From contig NZ_BJZU01000068.1 in the NCBI RefSeq assembly GCF_007992195.1, forward strand, positions 1 through 64,000: a stretch of 64,000 nt of DNA. Reading direction: 5' to 3'. Source of the DNA: Methylobacterium oxalidis. GTDB lineage: Bacteria; Pseudomonadota; Alphaproteobacteria; Rhizobiales; Beijerinckiaceae. Under the pieces are notes generated by a model that saw nothing but the letters and a program-made list of their open reading frames with translations, did not search any database and was not told the DNA's origin. This document shows positions 52,017 to 60,955 of the stretch, one piece after another. Numbering within the stretch: the first letter of the stretch is position 1; every line of letters begins with the position of its first letter. Made by a program: the position numbers and the translations under genes.

Positions 52017-52188
52017 GCCGCTCGCTCGGCCCGCCTGCCCCCCGCTCCGTCCCCCGCCGTCTGGCCGGGTTGCGGGCGCTTTGCTTGATTTCCCGGGCCG
52101 GATCGCGGAAAGACCCTACCGACAACGGGTTACCGGGAGCCGTCGGGCCCGGCGCCCGTCCTTGCGGCACGGTACGGGTTTTGAGCGC

Positions 52189-53481
52189 ATGGCGAACGTC
52201 GTCGTCGTAGGCGCCCAGTGGGGCGACGAGGGCAAAGGCAAGATCGTCGACTGGCTGTCGGAGCAGGCCGACATCGTGGTCCGTTTCCAGGGCGGCCACA
52301 ACGCGGGCCACACGCTCGTGATCGGCGAGGCGGTCTACAAGCTCTCGCTGCTGCCTTCCGGCGTCGTCCGCCCCGACACGCTCGGCGTGATCGGCAACGG
52401 CGTCGTGCTCGACCCCTACGCGCTGGTGGCCGAGATCGACCGCCTGTCGGCGCAGGGCGTGCGCGTCGGCCGCGAGAACCTGCGCATCGCCGACAACGCC
52501 ACGCTCATCCTCTCCCTGCACCGGGAGCTCGACGCCCTGCGCGAGGACGGAGCGCCCGGCACCAAGATCGGCACCACGAAGCGGGGCATCGGCCCGGCCT
52601 ACGAGGACAAGGTGGGCCGCCGCGCGATCCGCCTGATGGACCTGTCGGAACTCGACGCGCTCGCGCCCAAGATCGAGCGGCTGCTCGCCCACCACAACGC
52701 GCTGCGGCGGGGCTTCGGCCTGCCCGAGTTCTCGCCCGACGCCATCTACGAGGAGCTTGCCGCCATCGCCGACCGGGTGCTGCCCTACCAGGACACGGTC
52801 TGGCACCTCCTCGACGAGGCGCGCCGCGCCGGCAAGCGCATCCTGTTCGAGGGTGCGCAGGGCGCGCTCCTCGACGTCGATCACGGCACCTACCCGTTCG
52901 TGACCTCCTCCAACACCGTCGCAGGACAGGCGGCGACGGGCTCCGGCCTCGGCCCGGGGGCGATCGGCTACGTGCTCGGCATCGCCAAGGCCTATACGAC
53001 CCGCGTCGGCGAGGGTCCGTTCCCGACCGAGCTTCACGACGCGATCGGCGAGCGCATCGGCGAGCGCGGCCACGAGTTCGGCACGGTCACGGGACGCAAG
53101 CGCCGCTGCGGCTGGTTCGACGCGGCGCTCGTGCGCCAGACGGTGCAGACCTCCGGCATCGACGGCATCGCCCTGACGAAGCTCGACGTGCTCGACGGTT
53201 TCGAGGAGATCAGAGTCTGCACCGGCTACGAGATCGACGGAACGCGCCTCGACCATCTGCCGGCGAGCCAGGGCGCGCAGGCCCGCGTCACCCCGGTCTA
53301 CGAGACGATTCCCGGCTGGACCGGCACCACGGCGGGCGCCCGCTCCTGGGCGGACCTGCCGGCGCAGGCGATCAAGTACGTGCGGCGGATCGAGGAGCTG
53401 ATCGGGGCGCCCGTCGCGCTGCTGTCGACCTCGCCCGAGCGCGACGACACCATCCTGATGCACAACCCCTTCGAGGATTGA
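52189..53481 (+). CDS. purA: Adenylosuccinate synthetase
   Basis: A 430-aa enzyme converting IMP and aspartate to adenylosuccinate with [23 protein letters not shown] (P-loop and catalytic Asp), [55 protein letters not shown] and [16 protein letters not shown] are all diagnostic. Full-length. ATG 52189 begins the conserved N-terminus ([15 protein letters not shown]). Confidence 0.97.
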   Translation: MANVVVVGAQWGDEGKGKIVDWLSEQADIVVRFQGGHNAGHTLVIGEAVYKLSLLPSGVVRPDTLGVIGNGVVLDPYALVAEIDRLSAQGVRVGRENLRIADNATLILSLHRELDALREDGAPGTKIGTTKRGIGPAYEDKVGRRAIRLMDLSELDALAPKIERLLAHHNALRRGFGLPEFSPDAIYEELAAIADRVLPYQDTVWHLLDEARRAGKRILFEGAQGALLDVDHGTYPFVTSSNTVAGQAATGSGLGPGAIGYVLGIAKAYTTRVGEGPFPTELHDAIGERIGERGHEFGTVTGRKRRCGWFDAALVRQTVQTSGIDGIALTKLDVLDGFEEIRVCTGYEIDGTRLDHLPASQGAQARVTPVYETIPGWTGTTAGARSWADLPAQAIKYVRRIEELIGAPVALLSTSPERDDTILMHNPFED

Positions 53482-53596
53482 GGCCGGGCCCGCCGGGCCG
53501 ACGCGGCCGGCATCAACCGCGCCGCGAGGGGAATGGGCGCGGGAGCACGGCGGGCCAACGAGGCAGAGGACCAGGCGAGAGGCGGATCGGGGCACG

Positions 53597-55126
53597 ATGG
53601 CCGACTACTATCCGTTGCTGGCGCGGGCGCTCGACGCCCTGCCCGACCGCTCGCCCGCCATGCGCAAGGCGGTCTACGACCGCGCGCGCGGCGCCCTGAT
53701 CGGGCAGCTCCGCTCCCTCGAGCCGCCGCTCTCGCAGGACGACATCGACTTGGAGAGCAAGGCTCTCGATGCGGCGATCGACCGCCTGGAAGTCGATTAC
53801 GGCGGGGCGCCGGCGCCGGCGAACGATCCTGCTCCGGCTGCCGAGGTGCCGGCCTCTCCCGCGGCCGCAACGCCTGGGCCTGCCACGCCCGCCGCTCCCT
53901 TCATGCCGGCAGCGCCGCAATCCGAGCCGGCAGAACCCGCGTCCGCGAAGCCTGAGCCCGACGACGGCCTGTTCGAGGCCGAGCCTGCGGCGCGCCGCGA
54001 GCCCTCGCCGCCGGTTTTCGTGGAAGCGGAGCCCACCCGCTCCGAGCCATCCCTGCCGCCGGCCCCGCCGCCCGACCTCGGGGCCATGCCCGCGCTGCCC
54101 GAGCCGGAGCCGGTGCGGGACGCCCCGCCGCTCGCGATCGCGCCGCGCAAGGCGAAGCCTCCGGCCGCAGAGGAAGCCGCGCCCGCGATTCCCGCCGAGA
54201 CGGAGCGCGAACCGGACGTGGAGACGGAGGCGGGCACGCCCCGCGCCGACGCTGCGGGCGGCCGCCAGCGTCCGCGCATCGACGTCGTGACCCCGCGCGG
54301 GGGCCGCTCGAAGATGCTGCGCAACGCCTTCGTGGGCGCGGTGCTCGCCGTGGTGATCGGTCTGATCGCGGTCGCCGCCTTCCTCCTGCGCGACAAGCCG
54401 GCCGATCTCCAGCAGACCGAGGCCGAGAGCGGCGCGCCCGCCGACACGAGCGACCAGAAGTTCGCGGATCGGGTCGGCGGCGAGCCGGCTCCGGCCCAGC
54501 CGGCCCAGGGACAGCCCGGAACGGCCACGCAGGCCGAGACCCCGGCGCAAGCCCCGCCGCCTAGTCAGGCCGACCTCGCCGTGGCGCAGCGCGCGACGCT
54601 GATCGAGGAGAACACGGCCGGCCAGAATGCGCAGCCGACCTCCACCACGGGCCGCGTCGTCTGGCGCCTCGAGTCCGTGAGCGGCGAGCAGGGCCAGCCT
54701 CTCGAGACCGCCGTGGTGGCGACGGTGGAATTCCCCGAGGCAGGATTGACGCTGGTGGCCACCCTGCAGCGCAATCTCGACGCGACGCTGCCCGCCTCCC
54801 ACACGATCAAGCTGGCTTTCACGCCGAGCGGCCCGGAGGGCGAGCGGCGCGCCGTTCAGGATATCGGCCTGCTCCAGGCCAAGGACGAGGAGGCCGCGCG
54901 CGGCTCGCCGCTCTCGGGGCTCCCCGTGCGCGTCCGGGAGAACCTGTTCCTGATCGGGCTGTCCTCGCTGCGCAACGACATCGAGCGCAACACGGACCTT
55001 CTGCTGCACCGCAACTGGTTCGATCTCGCCGTGAAGTACGCGAGCGGCCAGCGCGCCGTGATCACCTTCGAGAAGGGTACGTCCGGCACCTACGCGCTGC
55101 AGCGCGCCTTCGAGCAGTGGCGATAG
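53597..55126 (+). CDS. Conserved single-TM protein of unknown function
   Basis: A 509-aa protein. N-terminal domain (about 1-75): YYPLLARALDALPDRSPAMRKAVYDRARGALIGQLRSLEPPLSQDDI. A long Pro/Ala/Glu-rich stretch follows, then one TM segment at about 250-265 (FVGAVLAVVIGLIAVAAFLL), another low-complexity stretch and a C-terminal domain (VVWRLESVSGEQGQPLETAVVATVEFPEAGLTL through TFEKGTSGTYALQRAFEQW). I recognise it as a conserved hypothetical protein of Rhizobiales. The layout suggests a cytoplasmic head and a periplasmic tail. Function unknown. Confidence 0.85.
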   Translation: MADYYPLLARALDALPDRSPAMRKAVYDRARGALIGQLRSLEPPLSQDDIDLESKALDAAIDRLEVDYGGAPAPANDPAPAAEVPASPAAATPGPATPAAPFMPAAPQSEPAEPASAKPEPDDGLFEAEPAARREPSPPVFVEAEPTRSEPSLPPAPPPDLGAMPALPEPEPVRDAPPLAIAPRKAKPPAAEEAAPAIPAETEREPDVETEAGTPRADAAGGRQRPRIDVVTPRGGRSKMLRNAFVGAVLAVVIGLIAVAAFLLRDKPADLQQTEAESGAPADTSDQKFADRVGGEPAPAQPAQGQPGTATQAETPAQAPPPSQADLAVAQRATLIEENTAGQNAQPTSTTGRVVWRLESVSGEQGQPLETAVVATVEFPEAGLTLVATLQRNLDATLPASHTIKLAFTPSGPEGERRAVQDIGLLQAKDEEAARGSPLSGLPVRVRENLFLIGLSSLRNDIERNTDLLLHRNWFDLAVKYASGQRAVITFEKGTSGTYALQRAFEQWR

Positions 55127-55159
55127 GGCGGACGGCGCCGCGGCTGCCCCTGACTTCGG

Positions 55160-55190
55160 AAAACGGCCGCCCGCCCCAGAGGACGGGCGC
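55160..55190 (-). terminator. Rho-independent-like terminator of rpoH
   Basis: On the minus strand CGCCCG, a 10-nt loop and CGGGCG form a stem, followed by GCCG and TTTT. It lies about 20 nt after the rpoH stop codon. The short stem leaves some doubt. Confidence 0.5.
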
Positions 55191-55208
55191 CCCGCATGGC
55201 GACTGCGA

Positions 55209-56099
55209 TCAGGCGCCGGCGCCGGCTCGCGGCAACTCGCGGACGGCAAGGTTCTTCTTGACCGCCTCCTGAACCTTCTCGAAGGCGCGAACCTCGATCT
55301 GGCGGACGCGCTCGCGGGAGACGCCGAACTCGCCCGAGAGATCCTCCAGCGTGATCGGATCGTCGGCGAGGCGGCGCGCCTCGAAGATGCGCCGCTCGCG
55401 CGGGTTCAGCACCGAGAGCGCGTCGCGCAGCGCCGTCAGGCGGTTCTGCCCTTCCTCCTCGCGGGCTAGCACGGTCTCCTGGCTCGGCGAGTTGTCCACC
55501 AGCCAGTCCTGCCACTCGCCCTCGCCCTCCTCACGCAGGGGCGCGTTGAGCGAGGTGTCGCCGGACAGGCGGCGGTTCATCTCGATCACGTCCTGCTCCG
55601 GCACGCCGAGGCGCGTCGCGATCTGCTGGACCTGGTCGGGGCGCAGGTCGCCCTCGTCGAGCGCCGAGATGCGGCCCTTGGCCTTGCGCAGGTTGAAGAA
55701 CAGCTTCTTCTGGTTGGCCGTCGTGCCCATCTTCACGAGCGACCACGAGCGCAGGATGTATTCCTGGATCGCCGCCTTGATCCACCACATGGCGTAGGTG
55801 GCGAGCCGGAAGCCCTTGTCGGGATCGAAGCGCTTGACCGCCTGCATCAGGCCGACATTGCCCTCGGACACGACTTCGCCGATCGGCAGGCCATAGCCGC
55901 GATAACCCATGGCGATCTTGGCGACGAGGCGCAGGTGCGACGTGACGAGCCGATGGGCCGCCTCGCGGTCCCCGTGGTCGCGCCAGCTCTTGGCGAGCGT
56001 GAACTCCTCCGCCGGCTCCAGCATGGGGAACTTGCGGATTTCATCGAGGTAGCGCGAAAGGCCACCCTCGTTGGCGAGCACGGGCAAAGCGCCTGCCAT
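55209..56099 (-). CDS. rpoH: RNA polymerase heat-shock sigma factor RpoH
   Basis: A 296-aa sigma-70 family factor. Region 1.2/2 contains GGLSRYLDEIRKFPMLEPAEEFTLAKSW and HRLVTSHLRLVAKIAMGYRGYGLPIGEVVSEGNVGLMQAVKRFDPDKGFRLATYAMWWIKAAIQEYILRSWSLVKMGTT. QKKLFFNLRKAKGRI is the RpoH box, and region 4 reads LEDLSGEFGVSRERVRQIEVRAFEKVQ. It directs RNA polymerase to heat-shock genes. AAGGAGG lies 8 nt upstream of ATG 56099. Alphaproteobacteria often have several rpoH copies; only one is here. Confidence 0.96.
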   Translation of the reverse strand: MAGALPVLANEGGLSRYLDEIRKFPMLEPAEEFTLAKSWRDHGDREAAHRLVTSHLRLVAKIAMGYRGYGLPIGEVVSEGNVGLMQAVKRFDPDKGFRLATYAMWWIKAAIQEYILRSWSLVKMGTTANQKKLFFNLRKAKGRISALDEGDLRPDQVQQIATRLGVPEQDVIEMNRRLSGDTSLNAPLREEGEGEWQDWLVDNSPSQETVLAREEEGQNRLTALRDALSVLNPRERRIFEARRLADDPITLEDLSGEFGVSRERVRQIEVRAFEKVQEAVKKNLAVRELPRAGAGA

Positions 56100-56386
56100 G
56101 GCATACCTCCTTGGACTGTCCCCCTGACGGGCGGACGATAGCGCGGTCGACCGCTCCTTGAGCCGGTCGTCCGAATTCCCATCTGTACTGTGGAAATCCC
56201 CGATCCGGTAGCGGGTCCGCGGCGCGAACGTCGTGGTCAACGCACGAACGGGCGTATGGGTCGACCCTCGCACGAAAGGTCGCGGGTCGCGGTGTGGTGG
56301 CGCACGCCTGCGCGGCCGGGCCTTGACTGTGCCGGGCCTGCCACAGATCCCTCATCGTGTTGCTGTTCGCGCGTGGGATCAATCGG

Positions 56387-57388
56387 TTACGTCTCGCCAC
56401 CGAGCGCCCGCATCAGCCGCGCCATGTCGTCCGGGACCGGGCTCTCGAAGCGCAGGGGCTTGCCGGTGCGCGGGTGCGCGAAGCCGAGCAGCCCCGCGTG
56501 CAGCGCCTGCCGGCCGAGGTCGCGGAGCGCGGCCTGCGCGGGCTCCGGCAGCCGCGCCGCCTTGGTCTTGAAGGCGCTGCCATAGACCGCATCCCCGAGC
56601 AGGGGATGGCCGCGATGGCTCAGATGGACCCGGATCTGATGGGTGCGCCCCGTCTCCAGCCGGCAGGTCAGGAGCGCCACCTCGGGTCCGAGCGGGCGTT
56701 CCGTCACGTAATGCGTGATCGCGTGGCGCCCCTCCCCTGCCCGCACCACCGCGATCTTCTCGCGGTTGCGCTGGCTCCGGGCGAGGTTCGCCTCGATCGT
56801 GCCGGAGCGCGGCTCCGGCGTACCCCAGACGAGCGTGCGGTAGGCCCGCTCCAACGGGCCGCTGCGGCCGTGGTCGGCGAACTGCGCGGTGAGGCCGCGA
56901 TGGGCCAGGTCGTTCTTGGCGACGACGAGCAGACCGCTCGTGTCCTTGTCGAGGCGATGCACGATCCCGGGCCGCCGCACGCCGCCGATCCCGGACAGGC
57001 TCTCCCCGCAATGGGCGATCAGGCCGTTGACCAGGGTCCCGCCCTCGTGGCCGGGGGCCGGGTGCACGACGAGGCCGGCCGGCTTGTCGATGACGATGAG
57101 ATCGTCATCCTCGTAGGCGATCGCGAGGGCTAACGGTTCGGCGAGCGGCTCGGCGGGCGCGGCCTCCGGCACGGCGACGGAGAGACGCGCGCCAGGCAAA
57201 ACCTTGAGCGATGGGTCCAGCACGGTCGCGCCATCGCGGCGGACATGGCCGGCGCGCACGAGTTCCTGCAGGCGCGAGCGGGACATCTCGGGAAAGGCCA
57301 GCGCGAGCGCCCTGTCGAGCCGCTGAGCCCCCTCCCCGTCCGCGACGGTCGCCTCCCGAAATCCAACCCCGGTCCCGATGTCCTGCAA
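56387..57388 (-). CDS. rluD: RluA/RluD-family rRNA pseudouridine synthase
   Basis: A 333-aa enzyme modifying uridine in 23S rRNA. An S4-like domain (AQRLDRALALAFPEMSRSRLQELVRAGHVRRDG) precedes the catalytic domain with RPGIVHRLDKDTSGLLVVAKND (catalytic Asp), DLIVIDKPAGLVVHPAPGH and LLTCRLETGRTHQIRVHLSHRGHPLLGDAVYG. RluD is inferred from the S4 domain; RluC-like activity is possible. ATG 57388 is the first Met of the frame. rpoH follows 287 bp downstream. Confidence 0.92.
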   Translation of the reverse strand: MQDIGTGVGFREATVADGEGAQRLDRALALAFPEMSRSRLQELVRAGHVRRDGATVLDPSLKVLPGARLSVAVPEAAPAEPLAEPLALAIAYEDDDLIVIDKPAGLVVHPAPGHEGGTLVNGLIAHCGESLSGIGGVRRPGIVHRLDKDTSGLLVVAKNDLAHRGLTAQFADHGRSGPLERAYRTLVWGTPEPRSGTIEANLARSQRNREKIAVVRAGEGRHAITHYVTERPLGPEVALLTCRLETGRTHQIRVHLSHRGHPLLGDAVYGSAFKTKAARLPEPAQAALRDLGRQALHAGLLGFAHPRTGKPLRFESPVPDDMARLMRALGGET

Positions 57389-57486
57389 CGCTTGTCCCCA
57401 CTCGCCCGGCGCGGTGCGAAAAAGGCTCGCCCCGGCTCTTGTGCCCGCGCCGGCACGTCGCTATACGAACGCCTCCCGACCGGAAA

Positions 57487-57562
57487 GCTCCCATCGTCTA
57501 GCGGTCTAGGACGTCGCCCTCTCACGGCGAAAACAGGGGTTCGAGTCCCCTTGGGAGCGCCA
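57487..57562 (+). tRNA. tRNA-Glu (anticodon CTC), with encoded CCA
   Basis: Acceptor arms GCTCCCA (57487-57493) and TGGGAGC (57552-57558), discriminator G and CCA encoded at 57560-57562. Anticodon stem TCGCC/GGCGA with loop CTCTCAC gives anticodon CTC (reads GAG). The T arm reads AGGGGTTCGAGTCCCCT. Its 3' end is overlapped by the end of a decayed integrase gene, so it was an integration site. Confidence 0.96.
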
Positions 57563-58677
57563 TCCGCTCGGGTAACACCCAGATTTTCCTTTCAGTTTAG
57601 CGGCCTTTCCCAAATCACCTGCGGGCGGTTTGGGAACCTGCGACCCATTCCGGGTCGGCAGCTTGACGATGCCGCTCCTCGACAAGCGAGCCTGATCGGC
57701 CTCACGCGTGGAGCGTTCGACCTCTGTCAGCGTCTTGTGACCCAGCACAGCCATGATCTCCTGGCTGGAGCACTGCGCGTCCGCGAGCCTGCGCCCAGCG
57801 GCTTTGCGAAACCCGTGAGCTTGGCAATCCAGCGGCAGCCCGGCCGCCGTGATCGCGTCGCGGGACCAGTTGCCGTGGCCGTCCTCCGTGAAGGGAGGCC
57901 CATAGGCGGTGTTCAGGATGGTGACGTGCCCGCGCGGCGTGGCATCGAGGATCGCCTGCAGATCCTCGTGGCAGGCAATGACGAGCTTCGCGCCGGTCTT
58001 CTGCTGCACGATCCGGATGCCATCTTGGCGCCCATCCGCCCAAGTCATGCGGTGCACGTCAGAGCGCCGCTGGCCGATAGAGAGGTGGAGTGCGAAGGCG
58101 AGGCGCTGCTTGGTCCCGATCGGCAGCGCTCCTCGAACTGAGCGATCTCCTCGTCGGTCCACGAGCCCACTTCCTGCGTCTTCGGGCGCTTGATGCTGGC
58201 CGACGGATCGTAGGTCAGACACGGCGGGCTCTTGCCCATCGCGTGCTGGATGAGGATGGGCAGCATCTTGAGGATGGCGAGGCGCGCACCGGGCTTGCCA
58301 GCGTCGGGCTTCAGGATGGCGGCATTGATCCGCGCCGCCGTCAGACCCGAGACAGTTCGGTGCCCGTGCTATTGCCGCAGAGCCTCGATGCGCGAGGCAC
58401 AGACTTTCTTCGTGGTTTCACGGGCTCGATGTAGGCCGAACTGCGCATGTGAGAGGCGATGAGGGCGGCCAAGGTGCCAGGCTTGGGTGGCTCCAAGTGC
58501 TTGCGCTGCGGCGGCGCCGCGCCAGACAAGGCGTCCGCGTAGGCCGGCCGAAATTCGTCGGAGGTCGGGCAGCGGGATCCGCGGCCCCTTCCCTTGCCGG
58601 TAGTAGGTCCGGAGCTTGCCTCTGCGGTGGTCGTGTCCCCTGGTGTGGTGTAGCTTCGGCGTGGCCACCACGATCAC
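57506..58677 (-). pseudogene. Decayed tyrosine-type integrase at tRNA-Glu
   Basis: Reading leftward from about 58677 the homology is PKLHHTRGHDHRRGKLRTYYRQGKGPRIPLP, then in a second frame SDEFRPAYADALSGAAP, PKPGTLAALIASHMRSSAYI, then back in the first frame TTKKVCASRIEALRQ, a TAG stop (58374 region), HGHRTVSGLTAARINAAILKPD, SWTDEEIAQFEER, and after a 1-nt deletion near 58124 in another frame PIGTKQRLAFALHLSIGQRRSDVHRM, VQQKTGAKLVI, QAHGFRKAAGRRLAD, IMAVLGHKTLTEVERSTREADQ. The catalytic Tyr, expected in TEVERYTREADQ, is Ser. Arg, Lys, His-x-x-Arg and His are still visible. Its end overlaps the tRNA. Confidence 0.9.
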
Positions 58678-58695
58678 CGGCCGGGGTCGGATCGA

Positions 58696-58925
58696 TCAGG
58701 CTGCCAGGGCGGGCAGGCTGACGAGGGCATCATCGCTGATGGGCGCGATGCTTTCCAGGGTGATGTAGCGCGAGCGCTGGACGGCCCATTCGTCGTTCCG
58801 TTCGAGCAGGATCGCGCCGACGAGACGCGTGATGGCGGCCTCGTTGGGGAAGATGCCGACCACCTCGGTCCGGCGCTTGATCTCGCCGTTGAGGCGTTCC
58901 AGCGGGTTCGTGGGATGGCCGGAGT
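58696..58925 (-). mobile_element. 3' fragment of an IS256-family transposase gene
   Basis: Minus-strand reading from about 58925: [60 protein letters not shown], ending SLPALAA and TGA at 58696-58698. This is the C-terminal end of the mutator/IS256 DDE transposase. Only about 75 codons remain; the N-terminal region with the first two acidic residues is gone. No terminal inverted repeats could be paired. It marks past IS activity next to the tRNA island. Confidence 0.85.
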
Positions 58926-58980
58926 GGGCGCGAAGCAGCCCATCCGGAGATCGTCTTCGCGGCGCTCTCCGGAGGGGCGA

Positions 58981-59307
58981 TCAGCTCGCCACCTTGAGGC
59001 CGATGATCCCCACGACCGTCACGGTGACGAACAGAAGCCGGGTCGCATCCGCCGGCTCTCCGAACAAGAGAATGCCCGCGCCGACGCTGCCCACAGCACC
59101 GATCCCGGTCCAGACCGCGTACGCCGTTCCGACCGGCAACACCTGGAGCGCCTTCGTAAGGAGGCCCACGAACAGCGCCAGCAGCAGGAGCGAGACGAAC
59201 GCCCATCCGGGCTCCCGGAAGCCGTCCGACTTCTTGGTCGCCAGCGCCCAGGCGACGTCGACGAGGCCGGAGGCGACCAGCATGGCCCAGCCCCAGGCGG
59301 TGCTCAT
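58981..59307 (-). CDS. SMR-family transporter (SugE/Gdx-like), conserved Glu replaced by Asp
   Basis: A 108-aa protein with four TM segments. SGLVDVAWALATKKSDGF, TKALQVLPVGTAYAVWTGIGAVGSV and LLFGEPADATRL are typical of SugE/Gdx guanidinium exporters. The essential membrane Glu in TM1 (GLLEVVW in SugE) is Asp17 here (GLVDVAW). It overlaps the end of the azoreductase-like gene by 4 bp (ATGA) and is thus co-translated with it. Substrate may be a cationic compound; the Asp exchange could alter pKa and transport. Confidence 0.88.
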   Translation of the reverse strand: MSTAWGWAMLVASGLVDVAWALATKKSDGFREPGWAFVSLLLLALFVGLLTKALQVLPVGTAYAVWTGIGAVGSVGAGILLFGEPADATRLLFVTVTVVGIIGLKVAS

Positions 59308-59942
59308 GCGGCGTCTCGCCCGAGCCCGCGTGCCAAGCGACGCAGCCGTACCGCTGCGGCCTGCGCCGCCTCGTCCGCGTCAGGATCGATCGTCCGGCCG
59401 ATCGGAACGACGATCGGATCGATCAGTCCGATGAAGCCGAGCGCCGCCTGGAGGTAGGGCGTGGCGAGGTCGGGCCGGCCGCGGCTCTCTCCCGTCGCGT
59501 AATCCCCCGCGCTCGCCAGGATCACGACGGTCCGACGCGACCGCAGCAGCGGCGTGTAACCGCTCACGGGATCGAACGCGAAGGTCAGGCCCGGCTGGGT
59601 GATCAGGTCGATCCAGTGCTTCAGCCGGTAGGGAACCGAGAAGTTCCACATCGGCGTCGAGACGAGGACGTGGTCGGCTCGGTCGAGCCGCGCGACCATC
59701 GCCTCGATCTCCGCCCACGCGGTCGCCTCGCCTGGATCGTGCGCGCGCCCGGCGAGACGCGCGTACTTGGCCGCCAGAGCCGCTCCGTCGAACGGCGGCA
59801 AGTCCGTCTGCCAGAGGTCGAGATGATCGACGGACAGAGTGGGCTCGCTCGCCCGCAGATCCGCGATGTAGGCACGGGCGGCCTGTGTCGAGCGGGAGGC
59901 GCTGCCTCGCGGGGAGGCTGCGATGTGAAGCAGACTTGTCAT
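59304..59942 (-). CDS. azoR: FMN-dependent NADH-azoreductase / NAD(P)H oxidoreductase
   Basis: A 212-aa flavodoxin-fold enzyme. LLHIAASPRGSASRSTQAA binds the FMN phosphate, and STPMWNFSVPYRLKHWIDLITQPGLTFAFD is the family signature; GESRGRPDLATPYLQAALGFIGL completes it. AzoR reduces azo dyes and quinones. The start is ATG 59942; the longer frame has no conserved sequence. Divergent from the LysR gene and coupled to the SMR gene, suggesting a detoxification cassette. Confidence 0.85.
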   Translation of the reverse strand: MTSLLHIAASPRGSASRSTQAARAYIADLRASEPTLSVDHLDLWQTDLPPFDGAALAAKYARLAGRAHDPGEATAWAEIEAMVARLDRADHVLVSTPMWNFSVPYRLKHWIDLITQPGLTFAFDPVSGYTPLLRSRRTVVILASAGDYATGESRGRPDLATPYLQAALGFIGLIDPIVVPIGRTIDPDADEAAQAAAVRLRRLARGLGRDAA

Positions 59943-59966
59943 ACGGGTTGCGCCCTGCTGCGTCGT

Positions 59967-59989
59967 GCGAGGGCGAGATCCGTCCTCGC
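59967..59989. promoter_or_regulatory. Candidate LysR-type operator
   Basis: GCGAGG (59967-59972), 11-nt spacer, CCTCGC (59984-59989). A perfect inverted repeat with an interrupted spacer in the 101-bp divergent region between azoR and the LysR gene, of the layout LysR regulators use. No experimental support. Confidence 0.45.
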
Positions 59990-60043
59990 TGTGGACGAGG
60001 CTACGAGGTACCCTGTGCAAGGAGGCACGGGGAGGCGGCGTTC

Positions 60044-60955
60044 TTGCCCAATTCGATTGCAGAGACGCACAGGGTCGATTGGGATGATCTGCGTTACGTG
60101 CTCGCCGTGGCGCGCGCCGGCTCGCTTGCTGGGGCGGCCCGCGCGCTAGGCGTCAATCATTCCACCGTGCTGCGCCGGCTCGGCGCCTACGAGGCCCGCA
60201 TCGGCGCGCGTCTGTTCGAGCGCCTACCCTCGGGCTATGTCCCGACTGCAGCGGGTGAGGCGATGGTGAAGGAGCTCGTCGAGATCGACGCGGCCATCCA
60301 CGACACCGAACGGCGCGCTGCCGGGCAGGATCGGCGGATCATCGGGACGGTGCGGCTCTCGACCACCGACACGCTCATGGCCTCCGTCCTGCCGCCGGCG
60401 CTCGCGCGGGTTCGGGCCGAACACCCGAGCATCGTGCTGGAGATCTCCACGGCCAACAGGCTTGCGGTCCTGACCCGACGCGAGGCGGACATCGCGCTCA
60501 GGCCGACCGCGTCTCCGCCGGAGACGCTCGTCGGACGCCGCATCGCCGGGCTCGGCTACGCCGCCTACGCGGCGCCGTCCTACCTTTCGGGACGCACGGC
60601 CGATCTCGCGCTCGGCGAGCACCTGTGGCTCGCGCCCGACGCCTCCTTGGGCGAGACGGCCGCGGCGCGGTGGCTGCGGGCGAACCTACGGGAGGTCGAG
60701 CCCGTCGTACGGGCCGACTCCTTCGTCAGCCTGCGCGACCTCGCTGTCGGCGGTCTCGGCGTCGCGCTCCTGCCCTGCTACCTCGGCGACACGTCGCCCG
60801 GCCTCATTCGCCTGCCACGAGCGGCAACACTGGATCTCGGCTCGACGCTGTGGTTGCTGACCCACGCGGATCTGCGGCGGGTCGCACGCATCGATGCTGT
60901 CGTGAGCGTGCTGACGGCCGCATTGTCGGCCGACCGAACGACATTCGAAGGATGA
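60044..60955 (+). CDS. LysR-family regulator of the azoR/SMR cassette
   Basis: A 303-aa regulator. The HTH reads VDWDDLRYVLAVARAGSLAGAARALGVNHSTVLRRLGAYEARIGARLFERLPSGYVPTAAGEA, then an effector-binding domain (VRLSTTDTLMASVLPPALARVRAEHPSIVLEI, ADIALRPTA, VGGLGVALLPCYLGD). No ATG lies near; TTG 60044 is chosen because GGGGAGG is 9 nt upstream and the domain begins 11 residues later. Transcribed divergently from azoR. Inducer unknown. Confidence 0.88.
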   Translation: MPNSIAETHRVDWDDLRYVLAVARAGSLAGAARALGVNHSTVLRRLGAYEARIGARLFERLPSGYVPTAAGEAMVKELVEIDAAIHDTERRAAGQDRRIIGTVRLSTTDTLMASVLPPALARVRAEHPSIVLEISTANRLAVLTRREADIALRPTASPPETLVGRRIAGLGYAAYAAPSYLSGRTADLALGEHLWLAPDASLGETAAARWLRANLREVEPVVRADSFVSLRDLAVGGLGVALLPCYLGDTSPGLIRLPRAATLDLGSTLWLLTHADLRRVARIDAVVSVLTAALSADRTTFEG

